From the NCBI GenBank assembly GCA_020543525.1, contig JAHYIO010000031.1, positions 310,001 to 374,000 of the forward strand: a stretch of 64,000 nucleotides of DNA, written 5' to 3'. The notes under the pieces were generated by a model. The model was not told the DNA's origin, did not search any database, and saw nothing but the letters and a program-made list of their open reading frames with translations. The DNA is from Coriolopsis trogii. Lineage: Eukaryota; Basidiomycota; Agaricomycetes; Polyporales; Polyporaceae. Position numbers and translations under genes: made by a program. Below, piece after piece: positions 11,971-23,151 of this stretch; position 1 is the first letter of the stretch; every line of letters begins with the position of its first letter.

Positions 11971-12321
11971 GTGGCGTTTTATACATTGCGATTCGCAAGG
12001 AGCTCATGAGGATGGTTCTTTAGCTGGATTGATTTCGAGACGTACTTACTAGGAATGGGGAAACCAACCTGGGCCCATTCACCGCGGCGTTGAGTATGGT
12101 TTTGCTGTGGATGGGTCGCGCACCCAGTGTTTGTCTTTGCATGATGCTTTCCGGACCCATAATCAGTAGAGACGTGTATCTAGGGAGAATAGACTCTGCT
12201 CCTCCGCGCATGACATGTCCGGTATTGTCTCTCGAGGCTGTCATAGGAGGAGCGACCTCCCTAAGGTGAATAATAGTTGCTTAAACTCCGGAGAGAACAA
12301 AAGGTATGGCTTCAACGTCGC
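11971..12321. other. 3' intergenic space between converging genes
   Basis: This lies between the regulator's stop and the stop of the minus-strand gene ending at 12322. I see no gene or repeat. Confidence 0.3.
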
Positions 12322-13660
12322 CTATTCATCATCATAGTATGAACGCTCCTGTCCCTGCGCCTCCACAAACCTCTCAAGCACACCTGCGAGCCTTTCCTGC
12401 GAGTCGGCCAGCCGCCCAATCTGGTCCGCGATGCGGTCGAACACCTCCTGCGCCGCATCCGAGCTTCTATGAACTATCGCTTGTGTTTCCGTCCGTTGGC
12501 GTTTGTTCTCATTTTTCTGGTCAGCCGCAGCGGACGCCTCCGCCGTGGTTGGGTCGCAGGACGGCCCTGCCACGGCCTGCGAGCCCTCAGGCTGGAGAGC
12601 GACAGGCACCGATCCAGCCCTCGAGCTCACTGCGCTCGGCGCTCGCTGCCTTTTCCGTGGACGTGGGCTAGGAGAGGAGGATTCCGTGTTGGCCATACGC
12701 GCGCGGTCGACCTGCAGACCATCGCTCTCCAGTTTGTGGCGGAGTGCCATGTCGATCGGAGGCCTCTGCCACTCTTCGCCCATGAGCGCGACTGTGACGT
12801 AGATGACATACAAAGGTCTGTTAGCACTCATGCACTCACCGTCGTCATCTCCGGTATGTGTATAACCCAATGCGCGGGGCACGCAAAGATGGCGAACGGG
12901 ACCGGGGTAGACGCCGGCAGACTCGAAAGTCGAGGTCGAATCCAAGGCCGACCAGACCCGATGCGATGGGGACTCGAGAAGAGAACCCTTGGTGGAGGTA
13001 CTCACCCGTACGCGTTTGCCAGTCGCACGCAGTCCGTGCCATGCGCAGGCACGTGCGGCACTTCCAGGACCCGCCGTTCGTTTGCTCGCACTGCCGGTTG
13101 TGCGTGGTGCATTCGCGGCATGCGTCCTGTCGGGCTGAGATGAGCCTCGCCTTGAAGTCGACCGGAAGGTCTTTCTCACGTATGGCGGTGGGTAAAATGA
13201 GGGTCTCCATCGTTACTGGCTCGAATGCCGGAAGTGGTGCAACCGGAGCGACGGAGGAGCGTCTGCTGCTTTTGGTGCGAACGTAGCTCTCGATCGGAGA
13301 AGGGGACCTTTCTGGAGTCCCAAAAACTCCCAAGGATTGGAGCACAGATCCATTGAGAGCTCTTCCGAGGGGTGGTATAACTGGACCGACGGAGGAACGT
13401 CTGCTACTTGTGGTGCGGATGGAGCCTTCAAATGGAGAAGGGGACCTTTCCGGTGTCCCAAACCCTCGAATGAGGTGGAGGGCAGAATCCTCGACAGTCC
13501 TGACCTGAGGGGAGAGCCGGTCAAGCCTGGCGTAAGAGGGCGAAGGCGAGGGTGAGGGGGATGCGGTAGTGCGGCGACCGTCTGCTTCTCGCCTACGGTA
13601 ATATCTGAGATACTCATCCGAAACCTGCCTTTTGGCGGCGTGGCCGTTCGTTGACTGCAT
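12322..13660 (-). CDS. Protein with mid-chain zinc-cluster-like motif and duplicated SPSP segment
   Basis: The family is unnamed. Near residues 175-210 there is CRECTTHNRQC followed by CRTCLRMARTAC, i.e. C-x2-C-x6-C, a short spacer, C-x2-C-x7-C. This resembles a Zn2Cys6 cluster but sits mid-protein. N-terminal to it a 46-residue unit occurs twice, each with FGTPERSPSP and SSRRSSV; the DNA repeat is visible around 13260-13480 with a period of about 138 bases. After two introns the C-terminal exon has a basic stretch PRPRKRQRAP, a likely nuclear signal, and a helix-prone end (IADQIGRLADSQERLAG) before YYDDE. I infer a nuclear protein, perhaps a DNA-binding regulator with a dimerising helix. The repeats look like phosphorylation-rich linkers. 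Confidence 0.7.
13230..13500 (-). repeat. Tandem duplication of a ~138-base coding unit
   Basis: Two units share GACGGAGGARCGTCTGCT and GGAGAAGGGGACCTTTC, separated by about 138 bases, which keeps the reading frame. Each encodes FGTPERSPSP and SSRRSSV. This is an in-gene tandem duplication within the zinc-cluster-like gene. Confidence 0.75.
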
Positions 13661-14328
13661 ATGGGGCGTCGGGGAGGGGAGATCGAAGCGGCTGTCGGTC
13701 GGCAGATGCTCTCTGCATATAGCTTTTATATCTTACCGCAGCGGTTGCGGTAAGCAGCCGCAGCTTCAAGCTTGTGATCAGAAGACGTGGCTACGACTCC
13801 GGCGCCATCAAGAAGACGCGCCTCGATAGAACCTTAAGGCATTATGATGCCTAATTTTTCCTGTCCTAAAGTCCCTATCTGTACGACGAATATCAAAGTG
13901 AAACGCTGACGATCGGGAGAGCGACTCACCATAACGAGCAGGTATGTACAATCTCAATGGCTGAATACTTTACATACCGGTTGTCATGTAGCAATATCTC
14001 ATGAAGAACAACGTCCAATCAGTGATATCGAGATAGATGGGACTACTTGTGTATCACGGTAAGTTTCGAGATTGCACTTTGGTGCAACTTGGTTGGAACG
14101 CTGGGAGTCCGACGGTCCAAGCCCGCTGTTAGGCACTCGTATATCCATATCTAGAGCATCCGGACCTTTTTGTGCCTTGTCGGAGGTCGGCCCTGTGATG
14201 TGGTATACCTCAATCTCCTCAAGACACGCTCACCAGCAAGACACAGCTCAGGATATGACCATAAGGTTTCCACAGGCTTCCCGTATACTGAGACGTGATA
14301 CAAGTACATGTAGTACACGTTATAGTCC
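13661..14328. other. Intergenic space
   Basis: This is upstream of the zinc-cluster-like gene and downstream of the xylanase, both on the minus strand. GCTTTTATATCTTACC near 13730 is TATA-like, about 70 bases before the ATG at 13660. Nothing else is supported. Confidence 0.3.
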
Positions 14329-15848
14329 TCAGAATCCTGCAACGATTCCGTCGAATGCGGGCTTCTTGACTAAGTTCTGTGATGGGAGCGTGAGAAGCGT
14401 GTCGACAGTTTTTTCGCAGCCAGATTGCTCACCGAGTCCCACGGGCACGCAGCACCCGTACCGGGGAACGTGCTCGGCACGAACGAGAACTGTACGACAA
14501 GGCATCAGAACACTGAGCGTACACCAGCTACGACTCCGGACGTACCTCGTCCGTGTACTCCCACAGCGTGATCCCGACGCACTGCGGCACAGCCTGGCAT
14601 GCAGCGACGACGGTCTGGTAGTCCTGCTTCTGCTGCTCCAGCAGCGCCGCGGTCTCGGGGAGTGTCATGCGGATGTCGAGCTCTGTGATGGCGATCTCGA
14701 CGCCAAGCGCGGCAAAGTCGCGCATGTTCTGGAGGAGCGTTGGCGGCACTTGCCCGACGATGAAGTGCGACTGGAGCCCGACGCCGTCAATGGGTACGCC
14801 CTGCGACTTGAGGTTCCTGATCAGGTTCTTCATCCCCGTGGCCTTGGGACCTGTCACGAAAGACATTGAGGTTTCAACCTCGACAAAGACGGATGAACGA
14901 GGATGATGCAAGAGACTTGCCTTCGCCCTCAATGTTGAACTCGTTGATGTAGAGCTTTGCATTAGGGTCTGCAGCCCTGGCCGCACGGAGGGCGGTGGCA
15001 ATATAGCCTTGGCCCAGAGTGTTGAAGAATACATCAGAGCGGAAGGACCCGTCCTCGTTGAGCGGTTCTATGGTAGGCGTAAATTGTGAACCCATAGCTT
15101 TGTGGAATATAGTAGCGTAAATGCGTACCATTGACGACGTCCCAGCTGACTGATACGAACGTCAGCTCCGTCAATCTCATGAAGAACGAAGAAGGCGCTA
15201 GACGCACCACTAATCAGAGATTCAGGATCCGTCAGCAATGCATAGCGCGCGGGTGAAGATGTGGACTTACATTTGTCCCTTGAAGTGACCCACGAGAGTG
15301 CCGCAGTGGTTCTGGATGACCGACGTCAGCTGCTGGGCGTTGAAATTGCTGCTCGTGACCCAGCTGGGCAGCTGCTGATGCCAGACGCAGTTATGGCCTA
15401 CATATACGCTCAGCAATAGACATGAATGCATCGCAATCGGAGACAAGCACCTCGCAGCAGCTGCCCGTTCTGCTTCGCCAAATTGGCGATCACGTCCGCG
15501 TTCGTGAACGTAAACCTCCCTTGCTGAGGTTCAGTGGCGTCCTGCGAGAACAGTGAGACAATGTCACAACAACGCTCCAGCACTAACCCATTTCATGCTA
15601 TTCTCAGGCGTCAGCTGGCCGAACATCTGGTTGTTGGAGAGGAGCGCTTTGTACGGCGCATTGGATAGGAAGGGGTTGTCTGTCGCGCTGCCGAGGTAGA
15701 GCTTGCCGGACTGCCTTGCAAGGGCGTGCAGCCCGGCCACGTTCGAGGTGGACCCTGGGAGGTTGGCCTCGATCGATGGGCTGGCTGGCAGGGCGTATGC
15801 TGACGCGAAGTAGCCGAGAAGCGTGAAGAGAGCGAAGGCCTTGACCAT
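14329..15848 (-). CDS. Secreted GH10 endo-1,4-beta-xylanase
   Basis: The enzyme hydrolyses internal beta-1,4 bonds of xylan outside the cell. It starts [19 protein letters not shown], a clear signal peptide. GH10 landmarks follow: [29 protein letters not shown], then WDVVN|EPLNEDG, where an intron splits the codon of the acid/base Glu, [10 protein letters not shown], and AITELDIRM with the nucleophile Glu. The last exons read [29 protein letters not shown] and [15 protein letters not shown], then stop. All joins have GT..AG ends. There is no carbohydrate-binding module, so it is a single-domain enzyme. Short introns throughout are typical of basidiomycete GH10 genes. It is the only plant-cell-wall enzyme in the window and the best sign of a saprotrophic lifestyle. 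Confidence 0.93.
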
Positions 15849-17297
15849 GCTGGATGGGTGACAGTATTCCTATGGGGGTTAGTGAAACGGTTCGACGTTG
15901 GTCAAAGGTTGCGAGGCGAACTGTCCTGGAGCGTCCGCTACTGACCGCCTTATGAACAATGAGACATTGCAGAGCTGAACTCAACCTGCCCGCGGTGAAA
16001 TGCTACCGCGCAATGGACGGGAGAGAAGGTGCCAAAGTTGGCGCATGGTAGAGCAGCATGACCGTCGTCCGCGACCTCGTGAGGCGGGGCCCTATAGGTG
16101 GTGGGGAAAAAGAGCTAAATGAGCTGGACGACGGCATGGCCATGAGTGCTTGTCCGGCAGCAGACTCTCGTGCTGGCAGGTAAAATGAACCTCCACTGCG
16201 TCGGATGTCATGACTTTGTATGTTGACACTCACGGAAAGGATCATATGATGTCTAAATGTCTCCACGTTCCAGCTCCGTCCTCGGCGCACATGATGAGAT
16301 TGAGAACTGGAAAATGTTCGTTATCCTTGCGGTGAGTATATGCCTGTACGCAGGCATGCCTGAATGCGCGATTCCGCTGTCGCTACACCATCGAACAAGT
16401 TGCTTCAGCCTTCTCCATACAAACCACGCAATCAAGTCGTTCTTTCAACCATATCAGCTAGAAGGGATGTCTTTAGCTGATTCCTTGGCCGTGTGACGCG
16501 CCATGGCCTCCGTGAGAGATACAAGCACGTACCTGACAGACATGGAGCCAGGATACACCGCAATGTGTACACCCAACGTGCGCATTCACATCGACACGAC
16601 TGCGAGACGATCCATAGGTCTGCAAAAGCGCAAGTTGAGCATGCGCTCCTCCACGCTACGTCCACAAAAGATGCGCATCTGTCACAGCTTTGCAACGCAA
16701 TTCAGCCCAGTCTCAGCCAAAAGCAGCCGTTGAAGTGCGTACCTTTGTACCACTAGACTGCACAATGCACGACAGTACCAGTCGCCGGCCGCCATGCCAA
16801 ACATAGCCGCGTCGGTGAGAACAAAAGTTTGGGTCTTCAGGGGGAATTGCCACGACCGTCGACCGTCAGTTCTATCAGGCTGCGCAACGCACATCAACCT
16901 GGGGCACGAGACGACATGAGAGCACAACGAGGCAGAAAGACTCCGTCGCAGCGAGAGAAGGGTTGGTTGTTCATGTGAGAAGCGCCCACGGAACCACGAC
17001 GTGACCAGATCACATGCAATATGTCACACACGCTGCCCAGGCGCCGTCTTGCCATTGGTGAGTAGCCTCCGGGAGCAGTCAAGGCTGCTGCTAGTGGGAT
17101 AGCTGGGTCGCCCTCGGAGTCATTGATTGCAATGAGAAATTAGAAGGCCCAGATTAAATTCAGAGAACTAGATACACACGTAGAACCCCCAAGATACACG
17201 ATCCTCTAAGATTCAAGGTACAAGTACAAGGCGTTCAAGCCATTCAATTGCTGCAGATATGGCGGAGATAGATAGAGAGATTAGACCCAAGTCAGAG
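15849..17297. other. 1.4 kb intergenic stretch, nothing recognised
   Basis: The right part is downstream of coiled-coil gene B and the left part upstream of the xylanase. Open frames on both strands lack motifs and overlap each other. I see no RNA gene or repeat. Confidence 0.3.
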
Positions 17298-19094
17298 TTA
17301 GGCAGAGAGAAGTCGCTGTGAAGAGGCAACAGCAGTCTTCGTGGCCGAGCCAGGTGAGTCCCGTCGGAGAGGCAGCCTGAGGGGTGCGCGGGTGGCGGCG
17401 GCAGAAGCGCGAGGCGTGGTCGGGCTCGATGGAGTGCTTGTGCGAGTCTGAGTACGAGTAGGGGTGACGGAAAGCCCAGTCTTGGTGCGCGGTGGGGTCG
17501 TGATGACCTTGACCGTAGCTGATGAGCGGAGAGCAGCGGACGCCCGTGGAGGGGTGGACACGACGCGCTGTGACTTCGGAGGCGTCGTCGCTGAGCGAGT
17601 CTTGCTGGAGACACCCTTCTTGGTTGGTGTGGTCTCGAGAGAAGTATCGCGGTTGTTAGCCGGGAAGATAGCACCAGTAGTGAGAGTCTCCTTGAGCCGG
17701 GCCAGCTCCGCAAGTCGCGTTTCTAGTGTCTTGGACTCAACGTCGCCAAGATGACTTGACAGAGGCTGACCAGAACGGAGATGCTTGCTACCTCCGCTTA
17801 CAAGTTCGATGGCAATGCGGCAGAGGTCAAGAGAGCCCGACTGGAGTCGATGTTCGGCTTGGACTCGTTCCAGCGTCTCCTTCACCAAGCGGAGCTCGTC
17901 TGACAGGGCTTGTGCGTCGTCATGAGAATCGTTACGGTTCTTGAGGGCTTCAAGTTCGGCCTACAGCACGCTGAGCGCATATCTGAATAATATCTGAGAT
18001 GAACGAACCTTCAGGGCGCTATTCTCTTCGAAAAGTTGAACGTTAGTAGCACAGAAGTCTTCCATCTGACACTTGGTAGTCTGGAGCATGCGCTTCGTCT
18101 CGCGAAGCTCATCCTACGAACTGTCAAAATGACGTATGTGGAAGGAGAGGAGAGACATACCTCCAATGATTCCGTCTCATCCATCATGTCGTTCAATGTT
18201 TGCTGCTTCGTAACAATCTGCGCCTCTAGCATGCACTTCTCCCTCTGAAGGTTCATAGCCTGAGACTGACCCTGGCGGGTTTTGACAGTGTCTTGCGCAA
18301 GCTTCTGCTCGAGCATCATCTTCTCGCTCTGATTCCACAGTGAGGAAGAGATGGGGGGAAGAACTAGACTGACAACGTACCAGAAGTGCCTCTTTCCCAT
18401 CGAGCAAGTCCTCCATCTCCTGTTGAAGCTCCTCCATGTCGCCAACGAGAACGTCCTTCGACTCTTGCAGGACAGCCTTCTCAGCTTCAAATGCAAGCTT
18501 GTCATCGAGTAGTCGGTTGCGCTCTTCCAATATGGCGTCGTGTTGGCGGGTTGCGGATTGCTTCTCAGCCAATAGGGCTTCATGGATCTGGGCGAGTTGC
18601 TCGTATGCCTGTGCACGGTGTATGACGTCTGAGCGAAGTGCGTCGCCGTTGGTCTCAAGGAAGCAGACGCGCTCCCGAAGCTCTGCAGAGCTACGGTGGA
18701 GGTCCTTGACCTGGTTCCGAAGCTGGAGGCGCTCTTGGGTAAGCCTGTGGAGGGCACCGGCGTCGACTTCGACCAAAGTGTGCACCAGAGGAGAGAAGCT
18801 GACGTAGCTGCCGGGGATGTAGAGGAAGACTCCTTCTGTGTATGTCTCCTCGTCAAGGTCATCTGGGACGATCGCTGAGACGAAAAGCGACAAGGCAGGG
18901 ATCTGAACCAAGATGGAGGTGAAGACGACGAGGATAGCCCAGGAGTCAACAGGGGCGCCACAGACGACACAGATGCGAGCAGAGAATGTCAAGACTGCGA
19001 TAGTGAGGGCCAAGAAGATACCGGTGGATTGGAGACCATACCGAGAGAGGAGGTAGAAGAGCTGGAAGAGGTAGTGAATGAAGAGGGTCGTCAT
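17298..19094 (-). CDS. Membrane-anchored coiled-coil protein B with S/T-P basic tail
   Basis: This is the second member of the A/B/C family. Four exons are 18381-19094, 18161-18328, about 18010-18114 and 17298-17960. Three hydrophobic stretches fill about residues 1-95 (LFIHYLFQLFYLLSRYG; GIFLALTIAVLTFSARI; WAILVVFTSILVQIPALSLF), then about 330 residues of coiled coil. Exon 2 opens SEKMMLEQKLA where gene A has GEKMALEERLV, and ends ETESLEV where A has DAEVLEV, so intron positions match. The tail differs from A and C: it is basic and repeats TTPTKK, TTPPKS, STPPRA, TTPPRTK and VTPTRTQ. Such S/T-P plus basic repeats are typical of proline-directed kinase sites, and sometimes of microtubule or chromatin binding. 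A link from a membrane to one of these is inference. Confidence 0.75.
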
Positions 19095-19725
19095 GTCGAT
19101 GTACTGATTATTGTCGGGCAGCCTTGATGTTGGCGGGGCGGGGAAGACGTGGAGAGTGGAAGAGTACGACTTGTGAACGACACACGCATGTTATGTTCGG
19201 AGGCGGCTGGCACTGTCATCCACTGCCCGATCGTCAGCCACCGCGATCACAAACCTTGAACTCACATAGTCGGATCTGTGAAACCTGGAGATGCATTACA
19301 TCCTTGCTCAGAAATGTTTCTCGATTGTGGCTGAGAATGGATGGAATAGAGTCGCGCGTAAGGTGGTGGCCTGCGCAGTGCGCAAAATCTCAGTCTCAGT
19401 CTGTTGCGGTCGAAACCCTGCTGACGCGCCGTGACAAGGTCACGTGGGCATCTGTCACCATGGGAGACCACACAACGTGAGGGTAATACTCTACAATCTT
19501 AGCTGTACAGTCCACAGAATATCTTTGAGCGGGTGAGCCCATGAAGTCGGGTACTGTATCATTGTATGAGAGGGGCCGTTCGAACTTCGGGCGGAGACAT
19601 GGAGCACGTGGACAAATGGGTGCTGAGTGAGCGACAAAGACCCAAAAGCGGTAATCCTCCGAGCTCGGCATATGCTTTGCTCTCAGCCGCCATCGTCGCG
19701 CACGGCGCACGACGTCAGACGGACA
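19095..19725. other. Divergent intergenic region between gene B and the F-box gene
   Basis: The two flanking genes point away from each other, so both promoters lie here. No strong TATA box is visible close to either start. An upstream in-frame Met at 19627 could extend the F-box protein by 33 residues. Confidence 0.3.
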
Positions 19726-21587
19726 ATGCCCAAACACTCGCTGCCGTCCCCTCCACTCCCCCCGCCGAAGCGTGTCCATACATTGTTGGGCGAGACACAC
19801 TCCGCGACGCCCGCGACGTTCGATGCGCTCTTCGACGAGATCGTCCTCCTAATCTTCTCCTATCTCGATTGGACAGACCTCTGTGCGGTTCAGTCTACGA
19901 ATAAGAACTGGTCAAGACTATCGCTAGACAACCAGGTGTGTTACATGACGGTCACCACCTATCGTCTTCCCGGACTCACAACTGCCGCTCGTTCCTAAGC
20001 TATGGAAGTCCCTGTACATTAGAGAGTACGGCAGGACCAGACTTCGCGGCGCGCGTGGCTTCATTGGTCGTAGGGATGGTCGCGAAATCAAGCCTTTACC
20101 TGGGCGGGTGAAGGCGGAGATGGCACAGGTGGAAGAACTGAGAGACTGGAAGTGGATGTTTCGCATAAGCTCGAACTGGAGGACAGGTACGTATTTCGTG
20201 CAGGAGTTTGAACACGCGGACTCGCCATTCCCGAGGGACAAAGCCGATGCAACAGATCGCTAATACATCTTCAGGTCGTTGTTCAGTCGAACACTTCGAC
20301 ATAGGGTGTCCATCCGAGTTGTTCACACATGCTGCCCCGCTGCATGACACCCATCTACTCTTGGCTGGAAACGTCACTATCGTCGCATCTTCCTTCCCAT
20401 CTCCGGTGATCATCATATCCTCGCCCAATCATGCACCATATAGACTCTCATGCACATCTAGTCGCACTGGCACTTCCGCGCACATCACCGCACTTGCTCT
20501 CGACCAGTCGCCTCCTGCTGGGCATCACGGACGTCTCATCTGCTTTCTTTCGACGGGGGAGTTTGCTCTCTACAGCATAGATCACCAGACGCCATCTTCG
20601 TCTCGCCGGCTCTTCATATATACGCCCACGGGCAGCAGCCCACGCTTTGCGCCAGTCGTCCAGGCTGTCTACCACCACCCGCTCCTCGTCACGCTCTCCC
20701 AGTCATTCCATCTGTCTCTCTATCGGCTTTCACAGTCGACAGTCACCCATACTCAAACCTTGACGTCGTTCACGTCATTCCCGCCAAGCTCGCTTGTGCT
20801 CTCTACGCCCTCTTCATCGACGTACAAGCTCATCCTCGCCTATGCTGTCCCAGTCTATCCAGAGCATTGGACTGTTGGGGCGACCGAGCTCATCATCTCG
20901 AACATGGAGTCGGAAGACATGTTGGTCACGAACACGCGTACGACTCGGGCTATAGATATTCCTCAAGGCTGGCTCGACGAACAGAAGATGCGAACTGTGC
21001 GTGAGCAGTGGGGTCGCAAAGTCTCTCGTGTCGCGGCCACACAGACAGACGGGAAGTGGGTCGTCCTTGCACCCGGCCAAGAGTTGTCTGGAGCTACTGC
21101 GGCGTCCTCATCCTCGTCGCCGAGCCGTGCCCCGGCGCTCAGAAGAACTACTGCGTCCCCTACACATCCCTACTCTGCGTCTCCAAGCTCGAGCGCAATA
21201 TACGCGTCATCGAGCCTGCACAGCGCATCCGGACTTCAGCTGTACCGCCTCCATTTGCCTGCTTCCTCGTCGAGCTCGTCGATGCCGAAGCTTACGTTCG
21301 TGCGGACGCTGCATGGACAGCTTGGACCTGTCTCGACGCTCGCGCTTGCGGATGGGCGCTGCGTCAGCCTAGGAGTGAACGGTAGTATCTGGGTGTGGGA
21401 CCTGGAAGCAGGGTCGGGGACAGAGGTCAGCAGCGGCGTCGATGACTCGGACGATGGAGATGACGACGCATGGGAGCGAGTGACGCGGCGGCTGGCTGAC
21501 GGGGTCATGGGCACCGTGGTGTTCGATGAGAGACGGATCGTCAGTGCGAGCGGGCAGGACGTGGAAGTGCGGAGGTTCGATGTGTGA
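19726..21587 (+). CDS. F-box protein with C-terminal beta-propeller-like region
   Basis: This is a likely substrate receptor of an SCF ubiquitin ligase. Introns 19936-19999 and 20187-20274 are removed in frame. The F-box is at about residues 26-70: FDALFDEIVLLIFSYLDWTD, then LCAVQSTNKNWSRLSLDNQ, with LWKSLYIREYG following the first intron. The remaining roughly 460 residues contain short beta-rich blocks, including LGPVSTLALADGRCVSLGVN and GSIWVWDLEAGSG, like WD40 blades, and a disordered Ser-rich insert (SSSSPSRAPALRR). The C-terminus ends in a last blade, SASGQDVEVRRFDV. Fungal F-box proteins with degenerate propellers recruit phosphorylated substrates, but the target here is unknown. The start at 19726 is preferred because the upstream extension lacks features. 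Confidence 0.8.
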
Positions 21588-21990
21588 AGGTATCGATGGT
21601 GGTCGTACTATGTTATGGCTATATTCCTTGCATTCTCCTCCGTTGTTGTATAGTAGTAAGAACCTAGCTGCTTGGATTATTGTAGGATCTCCACATGTCT
21701 CCTTGCATAGATGTTGTCTTGCGTCTCCAGGCAGGAGATCCCAACACTGTCAGACTTTTGTGTCTCTAGGCACGCATATATGCATGAAGTTCATCCCCCT
21801 TCGTGCATTGACGAATGTGACATTACCAAACGTGCATATCTTGTCATTTTGTGAAAGCAGTTTTTTGCGGCTGCTTTCACCTCGCGGCTTTGACTTTTGA
21901 AGACATTGTCAACTTCCACGCGAGCCTTAGTGGCAGGACCAACGTCGTCGCTTTGACTCTCTATGCGATATAAGAACAGACGCGGCTCGT
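21588..21990. other. 3' and upstream intergenic space
   Basis: TATATGCATG near 21777 is only weakly TATA-like. GCGATATAAGAAC near 21966, about 20 bases before the next ATG, is AT-rich but too close to be a canonical TATA box. No gene is supported. Confidence 0.25.
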
Positions 21991-22717
21991 ATGCCAGCAT
22001 CGTCGCCCGCTCTGACTCTTACGCAATCTCAACGAGTATCCCGCAACGACAATGGTAAGACCCCAGTCTCGGACAATCACAGTGATCAAATGAAAGTCAA
22101 ACGTACCGTTCCTCCAGGCATCAGACCTTACAGCTCTCATAGACCGGCTTGCAACGCAATACTTGAACATCATGGTTGTCGAGCTTGACAAAGCGCACAA
22201 GGATGCTTTCATGGAGGCCAAACGGAAGCGCAGACCTGTGTACAACGAGGAGTACATGTCCCGTTGGCGCCTCACGGAAGGCGGCATCGCCGACCACGAA
22301 GAGGTCTATCGTCTTCTCCAGGAGCACAAGAAGAGCTCAGATCCGCCTATCCCCGCCGTTACGAAGCGGATCCAGGAGGAAGTGTTCACATTTGCGGCCC
22401 TGAAGGTCGTCGATAGGCCGCGCGACCCTGCACACTGCGCGTTCTGGGCAGAGAACTCCATCGAGTATGTCTCTGAGCTGGTATATGATACGCAATGTGA
22501 GTGAAAGTGTGTTCATGAACGTTGATACGCCTGTAGGCTTACCTCTCGTTATGAAGGCGCTTCGCTTCCGACGCTCCTCTACCCTACGATCGTTAATTCT
22601 GCCAAAGAGACGGAACGACGCGCCAAGTGGTGGCAGTCGCACTATGAGGCCGAGATCGTCGCCCACTCTCGTGAGCGGCTGCAGCAGTGGGAATTGGAAA
22701 GAAAGAGTACCCCGTAG
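21991..22717 (+). CDS. Small member of an unnamed two-gene family (22 kb and 54 kb)
   Basis: The function is unknown. Three exons: 21991 to about 22053; from the AG at 22122-22123 to about 22498; and from about 22558 to the TAG at 22715-22717. The spliced protein is about 185 residues: a short Ser/Thr-rich start, DLTALIDRLATQYL, a charged helical part, VFTFAALKV, DPAHCAFWAENS, YVSELVYDTQ, then PTIVNSAKETERRAKWWQSH and a helical end. The gene at 53731-55264 has LFALAALSV, HPAHWAFWSGPS and WTAELVDEVA. In both, a phase-1 intron lies directly after this block and the next exon contains PT(I/S)V followed by a tryptophan-rich helix. That shared intron supports common descent. No enzymatic motif is visible. 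Confidence 0.65.
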
Positions 22718-23151
22718 TCGTCACCGTGTTGCGTTAGTGCTGTGATGTATTCATGTAAACGTTGTCATCTCGAGAAGAAAAGATCATGCGTACTTTCTAG
22801 CACATTGTCAGATATGATTCCATGAGACGCCGCTATATGTGGGTGCGCTCACGCGAATCTGATGAGGAGGTAGACGAGGGTCGGGAGGCAAAGAGCTGGA
22901 GAAGCCCGATTGATCTCGGAATCACAACCACACTGCTTTTGAGCGTCTAGTCGACTGTTGCAATTCACCGCCAGCTATCACTCAGGCTTAGCTCTGCATA
23001 GCCTCATCTCCCATGAAAAGCTCGAACCTTCGCCAGGTGGCAGTGATATAGGCGATGCCATCTGCTTTCGCTAGTTTTTCGACGCGCACAACTTGTCTAG
23101 TGCCAATCATCCACCTACTATAGTTGACGAAGTTACCGTCCGCCAAGGAAG
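22718..23151. other. Intergenic space
   Basis: No coding frame with family features, RNA gene or repeat is seen between the unnamed gene and the DUF6535 gene. Confidence 0.3.

Noticed and set aside
16003..17100. Several open frames of 60-95 residues on both strands
   Set aside because: They overlap, lack motifs and have no plausible splice sites linking them.
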